A stretch of DNA of 25,194 nt from a virus. The DNA lies in IMG/VR virus record IMGVR_UViG_3300040801_003036, positions 1 to 25,194 of that record, one strand, 5' to 3'. Positions within the stretch are counted from its first letter, which is position 1, and every line of letters starts with the position of its first letter. The translations under genes and the position numbers were made by a program. Of the stretch, positions 7,148 to 14,914 are shown piece after piece. The notes beneath the pieces are model-generated. The model was not told where the DNA came from. It did no database searches and saw nothing but the letters and a program-made list of their open reading frames with translations.

Positions 7148-8041
7148 ATGTGTAAACTTGTTATAGTAGGAAATGGATTTGATAGGGCTCACAACATGAA
7201 AACGACATATTGGCATTTTAGGAGTTTTATTGAAGATAAACATCCTGAAATTCTAGATGTACTAGAACATTATTCATTAAAATCAAAAAACACTTTATGG
7301 AATGACTTTGAGAACAATTTATCAAAGATTGATATAGACAGACTTAGAGATTATTCTCAGATAGCAACAGTAAGAGGCAGAAATGATGATGATTATTATT
7401 CTGGTGAAGATGATGGAGTAGCTAACTTTTTACAAGATGAATTAGACTTTATATATGGGTGGGCTGATCTTGTAGAAGAGTGGATAACTGATTATGTGGA
7501 GTTGCCTGAAGATATGTGTTTCAAAAAAAAACTTTTTAGTGATGATAATTTTTATCTTTCTTTTAATTATACAGACACATTGGAATATACTTATGGAATC
7601 AATGATACTCAAGTAATACATATACATGGAAGAGCTGGATATCCTATAGAGATAATAATGGGACATAGAGATGATAAACATCTAGAAAATGTAAATGAAT
7701 CTCAAGTAGATTATGTATATGATCCAAAAGAAAGCTCTTTAATAAAAGCAGTATTGAAATATTTGAAAGCTTCATATAAAGATGTATATTCAATAATTAA
7801 TGAGTGGGATGTTTATCTCGAACAATATAAGAATGTTAAGGAGATACATATAATTGGATGGTCTCTAAATTTTATAGATATGCCTTACTTTGATAATATT
7901 TTGAGAATTGTACCTCAAAAGAGTCCGATATACATATATTATTATGATGAAGAAGCTAAAAGAAAATTTAACAAGATTTTGTCAAAATATAAAGTTAACC
8001 ATAAAATAATTCTTCTCGACGTGGGTGTTTTGAAGAAATAG
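7148..8041 (+). CDS. abiH: AbiH-family abortive infection protein
   Basis: A 297-residue protein with the AbiH signatures in order: KLVIVGNGFDRAHNMKTTY at 3-21, SFNYTDTLEYTYG at 138-150, HIHGRAG at 158-164, MGHRDD at 171-176 and IHIIGWSLNFID at 233-244. AbiH was described as a lactococcal abortive-infection gene, and family members are widespread in defence regions; the mechanism is not firmly known. It sits between terL and portal, which are normally adjacent, so it is an inserted cargo gene. GAGGTGAG provides the SD. Its TAG stop overlaps the SD of the portal gene. It is probably used by the lysogen to exclude other phages. Confidence 0.88.
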   Translation: MCKLVIVGNGFDRAHNMKTTYWHFRSFIEDKHPEILDVLEHYSLKSKNTLWNDFENNLSKIDIDRLRDYSQIATVRGRNDDDYYSGEDDGVANFLQDELDFIYGWADLVEEWITDYVELPEDMCFKKKLFSDDNFYLSFNYTDTLEYTYGINDTQVIHIHGRAGYPIEIIMGHRDDKHLENVNESQVDYVYDPKESSLIKAVLKYLKASYKDVYSIINEWDVYLEQYKNVKEIHIIGWSLNFIDMPYFDNILRIVPQKSPIYIYYYDEEAKRKFNKILSKYKVNHKIILLDVGVLKK

Positions 8042-8050
8042 GAGGTGCCT

Positions 8051-9271
8051 ATGCCCTTATTTAAAAGAAAAAAGAAAATTGGTTCATTTGATACAGTTCA
8101 ACTCGTTAGTGATTTAAATTCGTTTTATACACCGTTTGGAACGAATATATCCAAAAGTGATGTAGTAAAGATTTGCATTGATAGAGTTGCTACTCAATGT
8201 GCTAAGTTAAAACCAAGACATATAAAAAATGAAAACGATAAGACAGTTACCGATAAATCAGGTAGGCTGTCTTTTCTTTTGAAGTATAAACCCAATGAAA
8301 TAATGAGTCCTTATGACTTCATTTATAAGACAGTTACATTGTTGTTGCTGAATGACAATGTTTTTATTTATCCTATGTTTGATAGACATACAAATCAATT
8401 AAAAGGATTATATCCATTAAGACCGATAACGGTGGAAATGCAAGTGAGTAATACTAACGAGTATTATATAAAGTTCTTATTTGAAGATGGTAAAACATAC
8501 ACTTTACCTTACGAGAATGTAGTTCACTTAAAAAAACATTATGGGCAAAATGATATTTTCGGTGGAAGTGGTTCTTCAGGAGACCATGAAGCATTATTAA
8601 AAACAATATCAATTAATGACAGTTTGCTTCAAGGAATCGATAACGCCATGAAGACTTCATTACAAATTAAAGGTATCTTGAAGATGAATGGTATGCTATC
8701 AGAAACCGATAAGAAGAAACAAAGAGATATGTTTGAAGATGCTTTGTCTGAAACCGTACAAGTTAAAGGAAGTTCAATCATTCCTGTTGACTTGAAGTCC
8801 GAATATATACCGATTAATCTAGATCCTAAGCTAGTTGATAAAGACACCTTAGAGTTCTTGCAAGACAAGATTTTAGACTACTTTGGAGTATCTGTTCCAA
8901 TCTTTCAAAACAATTACTCAGAAGATGAGTATAACTCATTTTACGAATCAACAATAGAGCCTCTAGCTATTCAATTAAGCGAGGCTTTTTCTATAGGGTT
9001 GTTAACTGATAATCAAATGGAAAGAGGAGAGCAAATTGTATTTTATAGTGAAAGATTACAATATGCTTCTTGGAATACAAAGGTGACTGCAATTGAGAAG
9101 TTGATGAGTTTAGGTATTATGAGTCTAAACGAATCAAGAGCCCTTTTAGGATTAGAACCTATAGAAGGTGGAAATAAACGTCTACAATCATTAAACTTTG
9201 TTGATGCTGATAAGGCTAATCAATATCAAATTGGTAAGAAGGAGGAAGAAACAAGTGAAGATAACAGTTAA
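8051..9271 (+). CDS. Portal protein, HK97 type
   Basis: About 406 residues. The ATG at 8051 is chosen because AGGAGGTG (8040-8047) is its SD and overlaps the alternative GTG at 8045. N-terminal MPLFKRKKK and the following DVVKICIDRVATQCAKL, LLLLNDNVFIYPMFD, and C-terminal ERLQYASWNTKVTAIEKLMSLGIMSLNESRALLGLEP follow the HK97/SPP1-like portal pattern. It forms the dodecameric ring at the capsid vertex through which DNA is packaged and ejected. Codons around 8240-8280 encode a terminator-like RNA hairpin. It overlaps the next small gene by 17 bases. Confidence 0.93.
   Translation: MPLFKRKKKIGSFDTVQLVSDLNSFYTPFGTNISKSDVVKICIDRVATQCAKLKPRHIKNENDKTVTDKSGRLSFLLKYKPNEIMSPYDFIYKTVTLLLLNDNVFIYPMFDRHTNQLKGLYPLRPITVEMQVSNTNEYYIKFLFEDGKTYTLPYENVVHLKKHYGQNDIFGGSGSSGDHEALLKTISINDSLLQGIDNAMKTSLQIKGILKMNGMLSETDKKKQRDMFEDALSETVQVKGSSIIPVDLKSEYIPINLDPKLVDKDTLEFLQDKILDYFGVSVPIFQNNYSEDEYNSFYESTIEPLAIQLSEAFSIGLLTDNQMERGEQIVFYSERLQYASWNTKVTAIEKLMSLGIMSLNESRALLGLEPIEGGNKRLQSLNFVDADKANQYQIGKKEEETSEDNS
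8240..8280 (+). terminator. Intrinsic terminator-like hairpin inside the portal gene
   Basis: AAGACAG (8240-8246) pairs with CTGTCTT (8267-8273), and the inner TACC (8248-8251) pairs with GGTA (8261-8264), leaving a 9-base loop. TTCTTTT follows. It lies about 200 bases downstream of the AbiH stop and could terminate an AbiH transcript. Confidence 0.45.
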
Positions 9272-9491
9272 TGGAAATATATCAGAAGATGCTTTAAAAG
9301 TTATTTTAGAAAGGCAGAAAAAGAAAACTATCATAATTAATGAGTATTGCAAAAAAGAGAAGATTGATAACCTATCTTACAAAGATGCAGAACTTGAATA
9401 TGAGTATAGTAAAGAACTAAAGAAAGAACCAAAACCAGTAAAACCAAAACCTAAGAAAGTTGAGATTAGAGGAAATGTTAAAGGAAACTAG
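9255..9491 (+). CDS. Small basic phage head-region protein
   Basis: A 78-residue protein with a GTG start at 9255 behind GGAGG (9241-9245), overlapping the portal end by 17 bases and the protease start. Residues 1-50 look helical and polar; the C-terminus is a Lys/Pro run (KKEPKPVKPKPKKVEIRG). Small genes of this kind are common between portal and protease in HK97-type Firmicutes phages, without known function. The basic tail could bind DNA or another head component; this is speculative. Confidence 0.65.
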   Translation: MKITVNGNISEDALKVILERQKKKTIIINEYCKKEKIDNLSYKDAELEYEYSKELKKEPKPVKPKPKKVEIRGNVKGN

Positions 9492-10065
9492 ATTAGCGAA
9501 TGTAAAGTTAGAAGAATCAGAAGGCAAGATGATACTTGAGGGATATGCTATTGTATTTGGAAGTGAAACATTAATCGGTGATGAAGACTACGGATTCATC
9601 GAAGTAATAGATCCTTCAGCATTACAAGAAACGAAAATGAAAGATGTACCTATGAAATATAATCATATGGACTCTTTTTTAATTTTAGCAAGAACAAGAA
9701 ACAATTCACTCACTCTTACTGTTGATAATCAGGGATTAAAAGTAAGAGCTGAATTATTAGATACAAATACAAACCAGGATATTTATAAGATGGTCCGAAG
9801 TGGACTCTTAGACAAAATGAGTTTTGCATTCGCAGTAGATGAGCAAACTTGGAACCATGAAGGAGATATACCTAGAAGAACAATAACAAAAATTGAACGC
9901 TTATATGATGTGTCGGTAGTGGATACACCTGCATATGATTCAACAAGCATATATGCTCGTTCTTTAGAGTCCATGGAGTTGGAACTAAAGGCTATGGATA
10001 TGGCAGAGCAAGAAAGTAAAGCATTAATCATTAGAAAAAGAATTCATATTAAAACACAAATTTAG
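9475..10065 (+). CDS. HK97-family prohead protease
   Basis: About 196 residues. It processes the capsid scaffold domain during head maturation. ETRLANVKLEES, then LEGYAIVFGSE, is the usual S78 N-terminus; catalytic His64 is in KYNHMD and Ser116 in DKMSFAFAV, followed by YDVSVVDTPAYDST. The ATG at 9475 has AGAGG only two bases away, while an in-frame TTG at 9460 would add five residues (MRLEE), so the start is uncertain. It overlaps the preceding gene by 17 bases and is followed by the major capsid gene. Confidence 0.92.
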   Translation: MLKETRLANVKLEESEGKMILEGYAIVFGSETLIGDEDYGFIEVIDPSALQETKMKDVPMKYNHMDSFLILARTRNNSLTLTVDNQGLKVRAELLDTNTNQDIYKMVRSGLLDKMSFAFAVDEQTWNHEGDIPRRTITKIERLYDVSVVDTPAYDSTSIYARSLESMELELKAMDMAEQESKALIIRKRIHIKTQI

Positions 10066-10074
10066 GAGGAAATA

Positions 10075-11211
10075 ATGAATCTAGAATTAAGAAGAAAAGA
10101 AATTGAAGTAAGACTAGCTGAAATTAGAGGGCTAGTTGATGCTGAATCTGATTTAACTAAATTAGAAGCATTTGAAACTGAGACAAATAGTCTTCAAGAA
10201 GAACGCAGTGTAATTGACAAGAAAATGTCAATCTCTAGTAAAACTGAAATTCAACCAATCGTAATTGAAGATAGAGGACAAGTTGATAAAGAGAAATTGG
10301 AAAAACGTGGTAAAGATATGAGAGAATCTCGTGTAATTCAGGTATCAAGTTCAGAGATTTTATTGCCACAACATACATCGAATGGTTTAGCACCAGCACC
10401 ATTTAAACAAGTATCTTCTTTAGTTGATCGAGTGAATGTCATTAACTTAACTGGTGGGGAAACTTATAAAAAATCATTTGTTAAATCAAATGGTATTGCT
10501 GGTACAACTGCTGAAGGTGGAACTGCAACAACATCAGAACCAGGATTTGGATATTTAACTATTTCAAAAGTGAAATTAACTGTGTACACAGAAATCACTG
10601 AGGAATTAGAAAAACTACCTTCAATCCCTTATCAAGCTGAAGTATTAAGAAATATCAACATCTCACTTAAGAAAAAACTATCTCAACAAATCTTACTAGG
10701 TGCAGGTACAACAAATACATTCACAGGAATTTTCAGTAGCAACGCGGTTGCATTAGCTGATAAAGAACCAATCGAAATTGAGGCAATTACAGACTCTACT
10801 CTAGATGACATCATTTTTGCATATGGTGGGGATGAAGAAGTAGAAGGTGGAGCAGTTTTAATTCTTAATAAAGCAGACTTAAGAGCATTTGCTGGATTAA
10901 AAACATCTGATGGTAAGAAAGTTCATACTATTGATACAATCAATAAAACAATTGATGGTATTCCATATATTATCAACTCAAACTGTAAAGCTATTTCAGA
11001 CAGCAACACTGCAACTGGTGATTATGGTATCGCTTATGGAGCACTTACAAATTATGAAGTACCAGTATTCTCACCTGTTGAAATTAGTAAATCTACTGAT
11101 TACAAGTTCAAAGAAGGTATTGTTAGCTACAAAGCATCAGTATTCACTGGTGGTAATGTTGTAGGTTATAACGGATTCTTACGAATCAAGAAAAAAGCAG
11201 CTGCAGCTTAA
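10075..11211 (+). CDS. Major capsid protein, HK97 fold
   Basis: A 378-residue protein. Residues 1-60 form a heptad-rich coiled coil (RRKEIEVRLAEIRG, TKLEAFETETNSLQEERS), the internal delta/scaffold domain. A linker follows, and the capsid domain begins near 95-110 (EILLPQHTSNG, APAPFKQVSSLVDRV). ETYKKSF, TAEGG and KKKLSQQILLGAGT, then FTGIFS, are typical of the family. The prohead protease presumably cleaves in the 80-100 region. It has a strong AGGAGG SD after the protease stop. No separate scaffold gene is present, consistent with the fused coiled coil. Confidence 0.95.
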   Translation: MNLELRRKEIEVRLAEIRGLVDAESDLTKLEAFETETNSLQEERSVIDKKMSISSKTEIQPIVIEDRGQVDKEKLEKRGKDMRESRVIQVSSSEILLPQHTSNGLAPAPFKQVSSLVDRVNVINLTGGETYKKSFVKSNGIAGTTAEGGTATTSEPGFGYLTISKVKLTVYTEITEELEKLPSIPYQAEVLRNINISLKKKLSQQILLGAGTTNTFTGIFSSNAVALADKEPIEIEAITDSTLDDIIFAYGGDEEVEGGAVLILNKADLRAFAGLKTSDGKKVHTIDTINKTIDGIPYIINSNCKAISDSNTATGDYGIAYGALTNYEVPVFSPVEISKSTDYKFKEGIVSYKASVFTGGNVVGYNGFLRIKKKAAAA

Positions 11212-11246
11212 GAGCAGTTAATCTAGGTTAAGAAAGGATTGATTCA

Positions 11247-11543
11247 ATGGCTATTCTAGATGTAGTTAAAAGAGCACTTTTAATCCCTCTGACGGAGACT
11301 TTCGCAGATGAAGAATTAAGTGTACACATTTCAAGTTGTAAAAGTTATTTAGAAAGTTGTGGGGTTGATCCTTCTTATATAAATGATGAATCAAATCCCA
11401 TGGTTAGTACTATAGTTATTATTTATGTTAAAACCTTCTTTGGTTTTAAAAATGATGGAAGTGTAAAGGAACTTCCTAAGACATTTGATATGTTGGTAGG
11501 ACAAATCGCACTTACAAAAGGGATACAAGAAAATGTATCCTAA
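11247..11543 (+). CDS. Head-tail connector, gp6-like adaptor
   Basis: A 98-residue helical protein directly downstream of the major capsid gene. It has the size and pattern (ALLIPLTETFADEELSVHISSCKSYLESCGV, read in segments) of HK97 gp6-type connectors that form a ring under the portal. The ATG follows AAAGGA. It overlaps the next gene by 11 bases. Confidence 0.8.
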   Translation: MAILDVVKRALLIPLTETFADEELSVHISSCKSYLESCGVDPSYINDESNPMVSTIVIIYVKTFFGFKNDGSVKELPKTFDMLVGQIALTKGIQENVS

Positions 11544-11868
11544 TTCTCCTAATATTGTTTTGAAACTACTAACCATGGTTTTGATTCCAAACTCTATAGG
11601 TTCCAATAATTATAAGTTGATTAAATCAAGAAGTATTATTGGAATCAATATGAGTGTTTCATCAAGAGAACATTACGAAAGTAAACGTTCAAATATAAAA
11701 ATTGATATAGCAGTGAAGATTCAATGTTTCTTATATGACAACAGCAAGTATGTTGAAACTGATGAAGATATCTACAAAGTAGAGAGAACATTTCAAAACG
11801 GACAGTTCATGGAACTTTACTTAATAAAGATTAATTTAAGAAAGATCGATATCATTGATTACGCTTGA
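11533..11868 (+). CDS. Head closure / head-tail joining protein
   Basis: A 111-residue beta-rich protein in the second connector position. Length, basic character and location match Phage_H_T_join or SPP1 gp16-like stopper proteins, which close the portal channel after packaging. Phrases YESKRSNIKIDIAVKIQ and VERTFQNGQFMELYLIKI are consistent with a small beta-barrel. The call rests mostly on position. It overlaps the neighbouring genes on both sides. Confidence 0.7.
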   Translation: MYPNSPNIVLKLLTMVLIPNSIGSNNYKLIKSRSIIGINMSVSSREHYESKRSNIKIDIAVKIQCFLYDNSKYVETDEDIYKVERTFQNGQFMELYLIKINLRKIDIIDYA

Positions 11869-12238
11869 TCAGATAGGAAGTGCAATTGAAAGTATGGTTG
11901 AGGAATATGCTGAAGAGGTTATCAAGGATTTGGCTAAAGTCCTAGATGATACAGCTAAAGACATCGTTAACTATATGTCTTCTCATGCTCCTAGGAGTGG
12001 TGGGTCTAAACCTTTCGCTGAATCCTTTGTTGCTGAACCTATAGGTGAAGGAATTAATAAAACAATATCAATCTATTCAAACACCAAGGGTAGACTAACT
12101 CATTTGTTAGAATTTGGTTTCACACATAAAAGTGGTAAGTATGTAGGTCCTCGTCCATTTATGAGACCTGCATTTGATATATTAACACCAAAGATGATAG
12201 AAGAAGTTAAATCAATCATCGAGAAAGGTGGGAAGTAA
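11855..12238 (+). CDS. HK97 gp10-like tail component
   Basis: A 127-residue protein. The helical N-terminus (EEYAEEVIKDLAKVLDDTAKDIV) followed by HAPRSGG...KPFAESF, THLLEFGFTHKSGK and GPRPFMRPAFD is the recognisable HK97-gp10_like pattern; LLEFG and RPFMRPA are the most conserved parts. The start is a TTG at 11855 overlapping the previous gene by 14 bases, with only a weak AAGAAAG upstream, so translation is probably coupled. It acts at the head-tail or tail-completion interface. Confidence 0.85.
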   Translation: MITLDQIGSAIESMVEEYAEEVIKDLAKVLDDTAKDIVNYMSSHAPRSGGSKPFAESFVAEPIGEGINKTISIYSNTKGRLTHLLEFGFTHKSGKYVGPRPFMRPAFDILTPKMIEEVKSIIEKGGK

Positions 12239-12573
12239 TGCAAGAACTAATAGAAAGGTTATTCTCAACGCTAGATAACATATTACCAGGGAAAGTTTCC
12301 TATGGTACTAGAGATGGTCTAGAAGAAGAACCTGATTATATAATTTACCAAGAATTAAACAATAGAACTGTCGTATTTGCTGATGATGTTGCAATTGCAA
12401 AGGTGAGTACATTTCAAGTTAGTTTAATTACTGAAAAGAAAGATCTATTACTAGAGGACCGATTTGAGTCCTCTTTGTACTTTAATAACTATGAGTTTGA
12501 ACTTTTATCAGAATTTAACAATGAAGATGGTTCAGTAAACAGAGTTTATGAAATTAAACAGGAGGTATTTTAA
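12238..12573 (+). CDS. Tail terminator / tail completion protein
   Basis: A 111-residue protein immediately before the major tail gene, the usual place for the tail terminator (lambda gpU-like). PDYIIYQELNNRTVVFADDVAIAKVSTFQVSLITE, read as separate strands, fits the minor tail/completion fold. It caps tail polymerisation and docks tails to heads. The ATG overlaps the previous stop (TAATG). A 7-bp hairpin, AGAGGAC/GTCCTCT, with a short T run lies at 12453-12476 inside it. Confidence 0.72.
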   Translation: MQELIERLFSTLDNILPGKVSYGTRDGLEEEPDYIIYQELNNRTVVFADDVAIAKVSTFQVSLITEKKDLLLEDRFESSLYFNNYEFELLSEFNNEDGSVNRVYEIKQEVF

Positions 12574-13140
12574 ATGGATAATAAAGTAACTTTTGGTCTT
12601 AAGAATGTTCATTATGCTTTGGCTACTCAAGCTGAAGATGGAAGTTGGACATTTGCAACACCTAAAAAACTAGAAGGTGCTCAAGAAATTACTACCGAGG
12701 CAATCGGTGGAAGTACTCAAGTATATGCTGATGATAAAGTGTTAGCTACTCTTGTTTCAAACTCAGGAACGAATGTAACTCTTAAGTTCACTGAGATTGG
12801 AGATCAATTCAAAAAAGATGTGTTTGGATTATTGGAAGCTTCAAATGGAAATCTAGTAGAAGTAGTTAGTAATCAAGCGAAGACATTTGCTCTAGGATAT
12901 GAAATCCAAGGTGATATCAAAGCAAGACGCATTTGGTATTACTTATGCACTGCAACACCTACTGGTGACGCATCTAAATCAAAAGCAGATTCGATTGAAG
13001 CTAATGCTGTTTCCTTAAATGTAACTGCAAGACCAATTGAATCAGGTAACAATTTAATTATTAGAGCTATTGCTAACTTAGGTGATGTTAATTATAATGC
13101 ATTCCTAACTAGTACCCCTGCTCTACCAACATTCTTATAA
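12574..13140 (+). CDS. Major tail protein
   Basis: A 188-residue protein that forms the tail tube. MDNKVTFGLKNVHYA, the PKKLEGAQEI segment, then GSTQVYADDKVLAT and TNVTLKFTEIGDQF, followed by the ALGYEIQGD...RRIWYYLCTATP region, match Firmicutes major tail proteins of the phi13/TP901-1 type. An AGGAGG SD overlaps the end of the preceding gene. The high-expression SD and the position between tail terminator and G/GT genes support the call. Confidence 0.92.
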   Translation: MDNKVTFGLKNVHYALATQAEDGSWTFATPKKLEGAQEITTEAIGGSTQVYADDKVLATLVSNSGTNVTLKFTEIGDQFKKDVFGLLEASNGNLVEVVSNQAKTFALGYEIQGDIKARRIWYYLCTATPTGDASKSKADSIEANAVSLNVTARPIESGNNLIIRAIANLGDVNYNAFLTSTPALPTFL

Positions 13141-13154
13141 GGAGATAACTTTGT

Positions 13155-13508
13155 ATGGAAAAGACATTAAAACTAGGTGATAAGGAGTTTAGACTTCATT
13201 CATCACTATTTACAATTATTGATTATCGCAATGTGTTCTCAACTGAACTATTTAGCGATATCAAGAAATTAGAAAAAGCAAACCTAAAAAAAGAAGATGA
13301 CATCAGTAGAGTGATTGATACCATCTTCAGGATTATCTATGTGTTACATAGACCTTTTAGTAAAACATCATATAATGACTTTTTAATGTCGTTAGATTTT
13401 TCAATTTTAAGCAACCAAGATGAGTTGCAGAACTTAACTAATACAATTGGAGAAATGTTGGGTACCTTTCAAAAAGGAAAAACACCCAGACCAGTCACAA
13501 AGAAATAG
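13155..13508 (+). CDS. Tail assembly chaperone G-like protein
   Basis: A 117-residue protein (MEKTLKLGDKEFRLHSSL; later FRIIYVLHRPFS) in the position and size of lambda gpG-like chaperones that coat the tape measure before tail assembly. A following open frame in the +1 register overlaps its end and lacks a good start, so ribosomes probably shift near 13467-13488 to make a G-T fusion. SD: AAGGAGATAA. Confidence 0.85.
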   Translation: MEKTLKLGDKEFRLHSSLFTIIDYRNVFSTELFSDIKKLEKANLKKEDDISRVIDTIFRIIYVLHRPFSKTSYNDFLMSLDFSILSNQDELQNLTNTIGEMLGTFQKGKTPRPVTKK

Positions 13509-13695
13509 TGACGATCTAAACATAACAGCAAACATCATCTTTAATCTAGCTCATTTAGGTATATCGATTGAGGACACAAAAGTATTTGATTTAGATACTT
13601 ATTTTGAACTAGTAGAACTAGAAACTAAAGTAATCAAAGAGGCTAATTGTCCAAGGGGAGCTACACAAAAAGATATAGATGCCTTTTTAAACTAA
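13447..13695 (+). CDS. C-terminal T part of the GT chaperone (frameshift product)
   Basis: This frame is +1 relative to the G-like gene and opens at a TTG (13447) without an SD; no ATG occurs before the conserved part NIIFNLAHLGISIEDTKVFDLDTYFELVELE. It is therefore most likely made as a G-T fusion. Candidate slip sites are TTT-C (13467-13470; the same Phe tRNA reads TTT and TTC) and CCC-A (13485-13488); a -2 slip on the A-rich stretch would give the same frame. The T domain recruits major tail protein to the tape measure. Its last bases overlap a terminator stem. Confidence 0.75.
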   Translation: MEKCWVPFKKEKHPDQSQRNSDDLNITANIIFNLAHLGISIEDTKVFDLDTYFELVELETKVIKEANCPRGATQKDIDAFLN

Positions 13696-13704
13696 GGCAT
13701 CTAT
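13675..13704. terminator. Shared bidirectional terminator between converging genes
   Basis: ATAGATGCC (13675-13683) and GGCATCTAT (13696-13704) form a 9-bp stem around 12 bases that contain both stop codons: GT on plus and the GIY-YIG-like gene on minus. T-rich sequence follows on both strands. Confidence 0.55.
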
Positions 13705-14142
13705 TATTTCTTTTACAGTTGTTAAAATTTCTGGATTATGAATTGGGTTTTTCATTCCGTGAGAACCAATAACATTATAACCTTTGTCTAGTAGTTCTCT
13801 TGCTACTAAGTATTCGATAGAGGCAGTTAAGTCTCTAAAAGGGATGTGAGTGCTCATGTTATTTTGCTCGGGATATAAAGGACCAAATGCATACAACTTA
13901 TAATATGAATCTTTTAATGATATTTTAGCTTTCTTCATATTATTCGTTAGTGAATTACTGTGTAGATTTTTACAAAAGTGTGATAACATTCTACTAAAAG
14001 GTGAGCTTGCATGAGGAGATGAACTGTCACCAGTTCTAGCTACATAAAAATATGTTGTGTTGTTATGTAGAATTTTATACGTATATATCCAAAAACCTCT
14101 CTCTATAATTTTACCTGAGAATTCAATATGATATTGATTCAT
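13687..14142 (-). CDS. GIY-YIG nuclease-like protein (accessory)
   Basis: A 151-residue protein, the only sizeable minus-strand gene inside the structural operon. GFWIYTYKI, then YFYVARTGDS, resemble the two GIY-YIG strands (WIY 18-20, YVA 33-35). SPFSRMLSHF provides Arg51 and His55, and SIEYLVARELLDKGYNV gives Glu110 where the family has its catalytic Glu. The second Gly of YIG is replaced by Ala, so activity is uncertain. An AAGGAGG SD precedes the ATG, and a TTTACA/TATATT promoter lies upstream on the same strand. It may be a free-standing homing-type endonuclease or a single-gene cargo. Confidence 0.6.
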   Translation of the reverse strand: MNQYHIEFSGKIIERGFWIYTYKILHNNTTYFYVARTGDSSSPHASSPFSRMLSHFCKNLHSNSLTNNMKKAKISLKDSYYKLYAFGPLYPEQNNMSTHIPFRDLTASIEYLVARELLDKGYNVIGSHGMKNPIHNPEILTTVKEIIDALV

Positions 14143-14162
14143 AATATCGCCTCCTTAAGTTT

Positions 14163-14190
14163 AATATAGCAAAGGTTTTAGGTTTGTAAA
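14163..14190 (-). promoter_or_regulatory. Promoter of the GIY-YIG-like gene
   Basis: Read on the minus strand: -35 TTTACA (14190-14185), a 16-base spacer and -10 TATATT (14168-14163), 20 bases before the ATG, with an AAGGAGG SD in between. Confidence 0.5.
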
Positions 14191-14222
14191 AGAGGGCACA
14201 AACCGATAAACGTAGCATGCTC

Positions 14223-14251
14223 TTGAATCTAATACTCACAAACTATATAAT
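14223..14251 (+). promoter_or_regulatory. Consensus sigma-A promoter of the second HNH gene
   Basis: TTGAAT (14223-14228), a 17-base spacer and a perfect TATAAT (14246-14251), followed by GGAAGGAG and the ATG at 14280. It is divergent from the GIY-YIG promoter. Confidence 0.7.
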
Positions 14252-14279
14252 ATAATTAGATAAAGGAAGGAGTAAAAAT

Positions 14280-14651
14280 ATGGATATTAATGAAGAAACT
14301 GCAAAAAAATTATGGAGATCCAGATATGGTAATGAGGATAATGTTAAAGATTTTACTGGAAAATGGATGTATTTCTATGATTATGGTAAACAAAAAGAAT
14401 TAAGGGAGAGCAAAGGAGGGGAAATGATAGATTATGGTTGGAATATCCACCATATGTATCCTCAAGATTTAGGTGGTACCGATAACAAGAATAATCTAGA
14501 GATTGTTCATTGGGAAACTAATGCTTCTGCATCAAACAAAACTACTTACACGATAGACGGTATAACTTACAGAGTTAGAAAACTCAGTAATGGTCATTAT
14601 GGAATCTTTAATGGTGATGATCGTGTAGATTTTACTATACCGAACTCATAA
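14280..14651 (+). CDS. HNH endonuclease-like protein (accessory)
   Basis: A 123-residue protein. The HNH core is GWNIHHMYPQDLGGTDNKNN (about 53-72) with His57-His58, then NLEIVHWETNASASNKT with His77, Asn81 and Lys87. The zinc-binding CxxC pairs seen in the packaging HNH at 2346 are missing, so this is a different subfamily, closer to colicin/homing-type HNH. The C-terminal part (TYTIDGITYRVRKLSNGHYG) may be a DNA-binding beta unit. It has its own consensus promoter and lies in the G/GT-tape measure junction, suggesting a mobile or homing gene, or a toxin-like nuclease without a visible immunity gene. Confidence 0.7.
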   Translation: MDINEETAKKLWRSRYGNEDNVKDFTGKWMYFYDYGKQKELRESKGGEMIDYGWNIHHMYPQDLGGTDNKNNLEIVHWETNASASNKTTYTIDGITYRVRKLSNGHYGIFNGDDRVDFTIPNS

Positions 14652-14705
14652 CATACTTAGTGATATGTTATATCAGAATATTATATTCATCTATTGATAT
14701 GATTA

Positions 14706-14714
14706 TGATATAAT
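14706..14714 (+). promoter_or_regulatory. Extended -10 promoter of the structured RNA
   Basis: TGATATAAT, a perfect extended -10, lies 55 bases downstream of the HNH stop. The -35 is weak (TTCATC at 14686-14691, 17-base spacer). Expected start is about 14721. Confidence 0.5.
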
Positions 14715-14854
14715 ATTTACAGTAAATAAATTTCTGTAAGACCAAATCATTATTTAAGATACTAGCTCCAGGTGTCAGTTCGATTCTGACATTCACCATC
14801 CCAAAAATAGAGTTTTCTATTAGTTTCACTTTTACTCTTAAGGAGGTAATTGAA

Positions 14855-14914
14855 ATGATAATAGTTTTAGTTACATATTATTTCACTGGAGGAGCTTCTG
14901 GGGAATTGGTGTAA
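14855..14914 (+). CDS. 19-residue ORF inside the structured RNA
   Basis: An AAGGAGG SD (14840-14846) stands 8 bases before an ATG that opens 19 codons for a hydrophobic peptide (MIIVLVTYYFTGGASGELV). Its TAA stop falls in the D-stem/loop of the tRNA-like 5' half. The SD quality suggests real translation, for example a leader peptide whose ribosomes would disturb the tRNA-like fold. It is short enough to be chance. Confidence 0.3.
   Translation: MIIVLVTYYFTGGASGELV

Noticed and set aside
12453-12476. AGAGGAC/GTCCTCT hairpin in the tail-terminator gene as a terminator
   Set aside because: Only three T residues follow, and termination before the major tail gene would make little sense.
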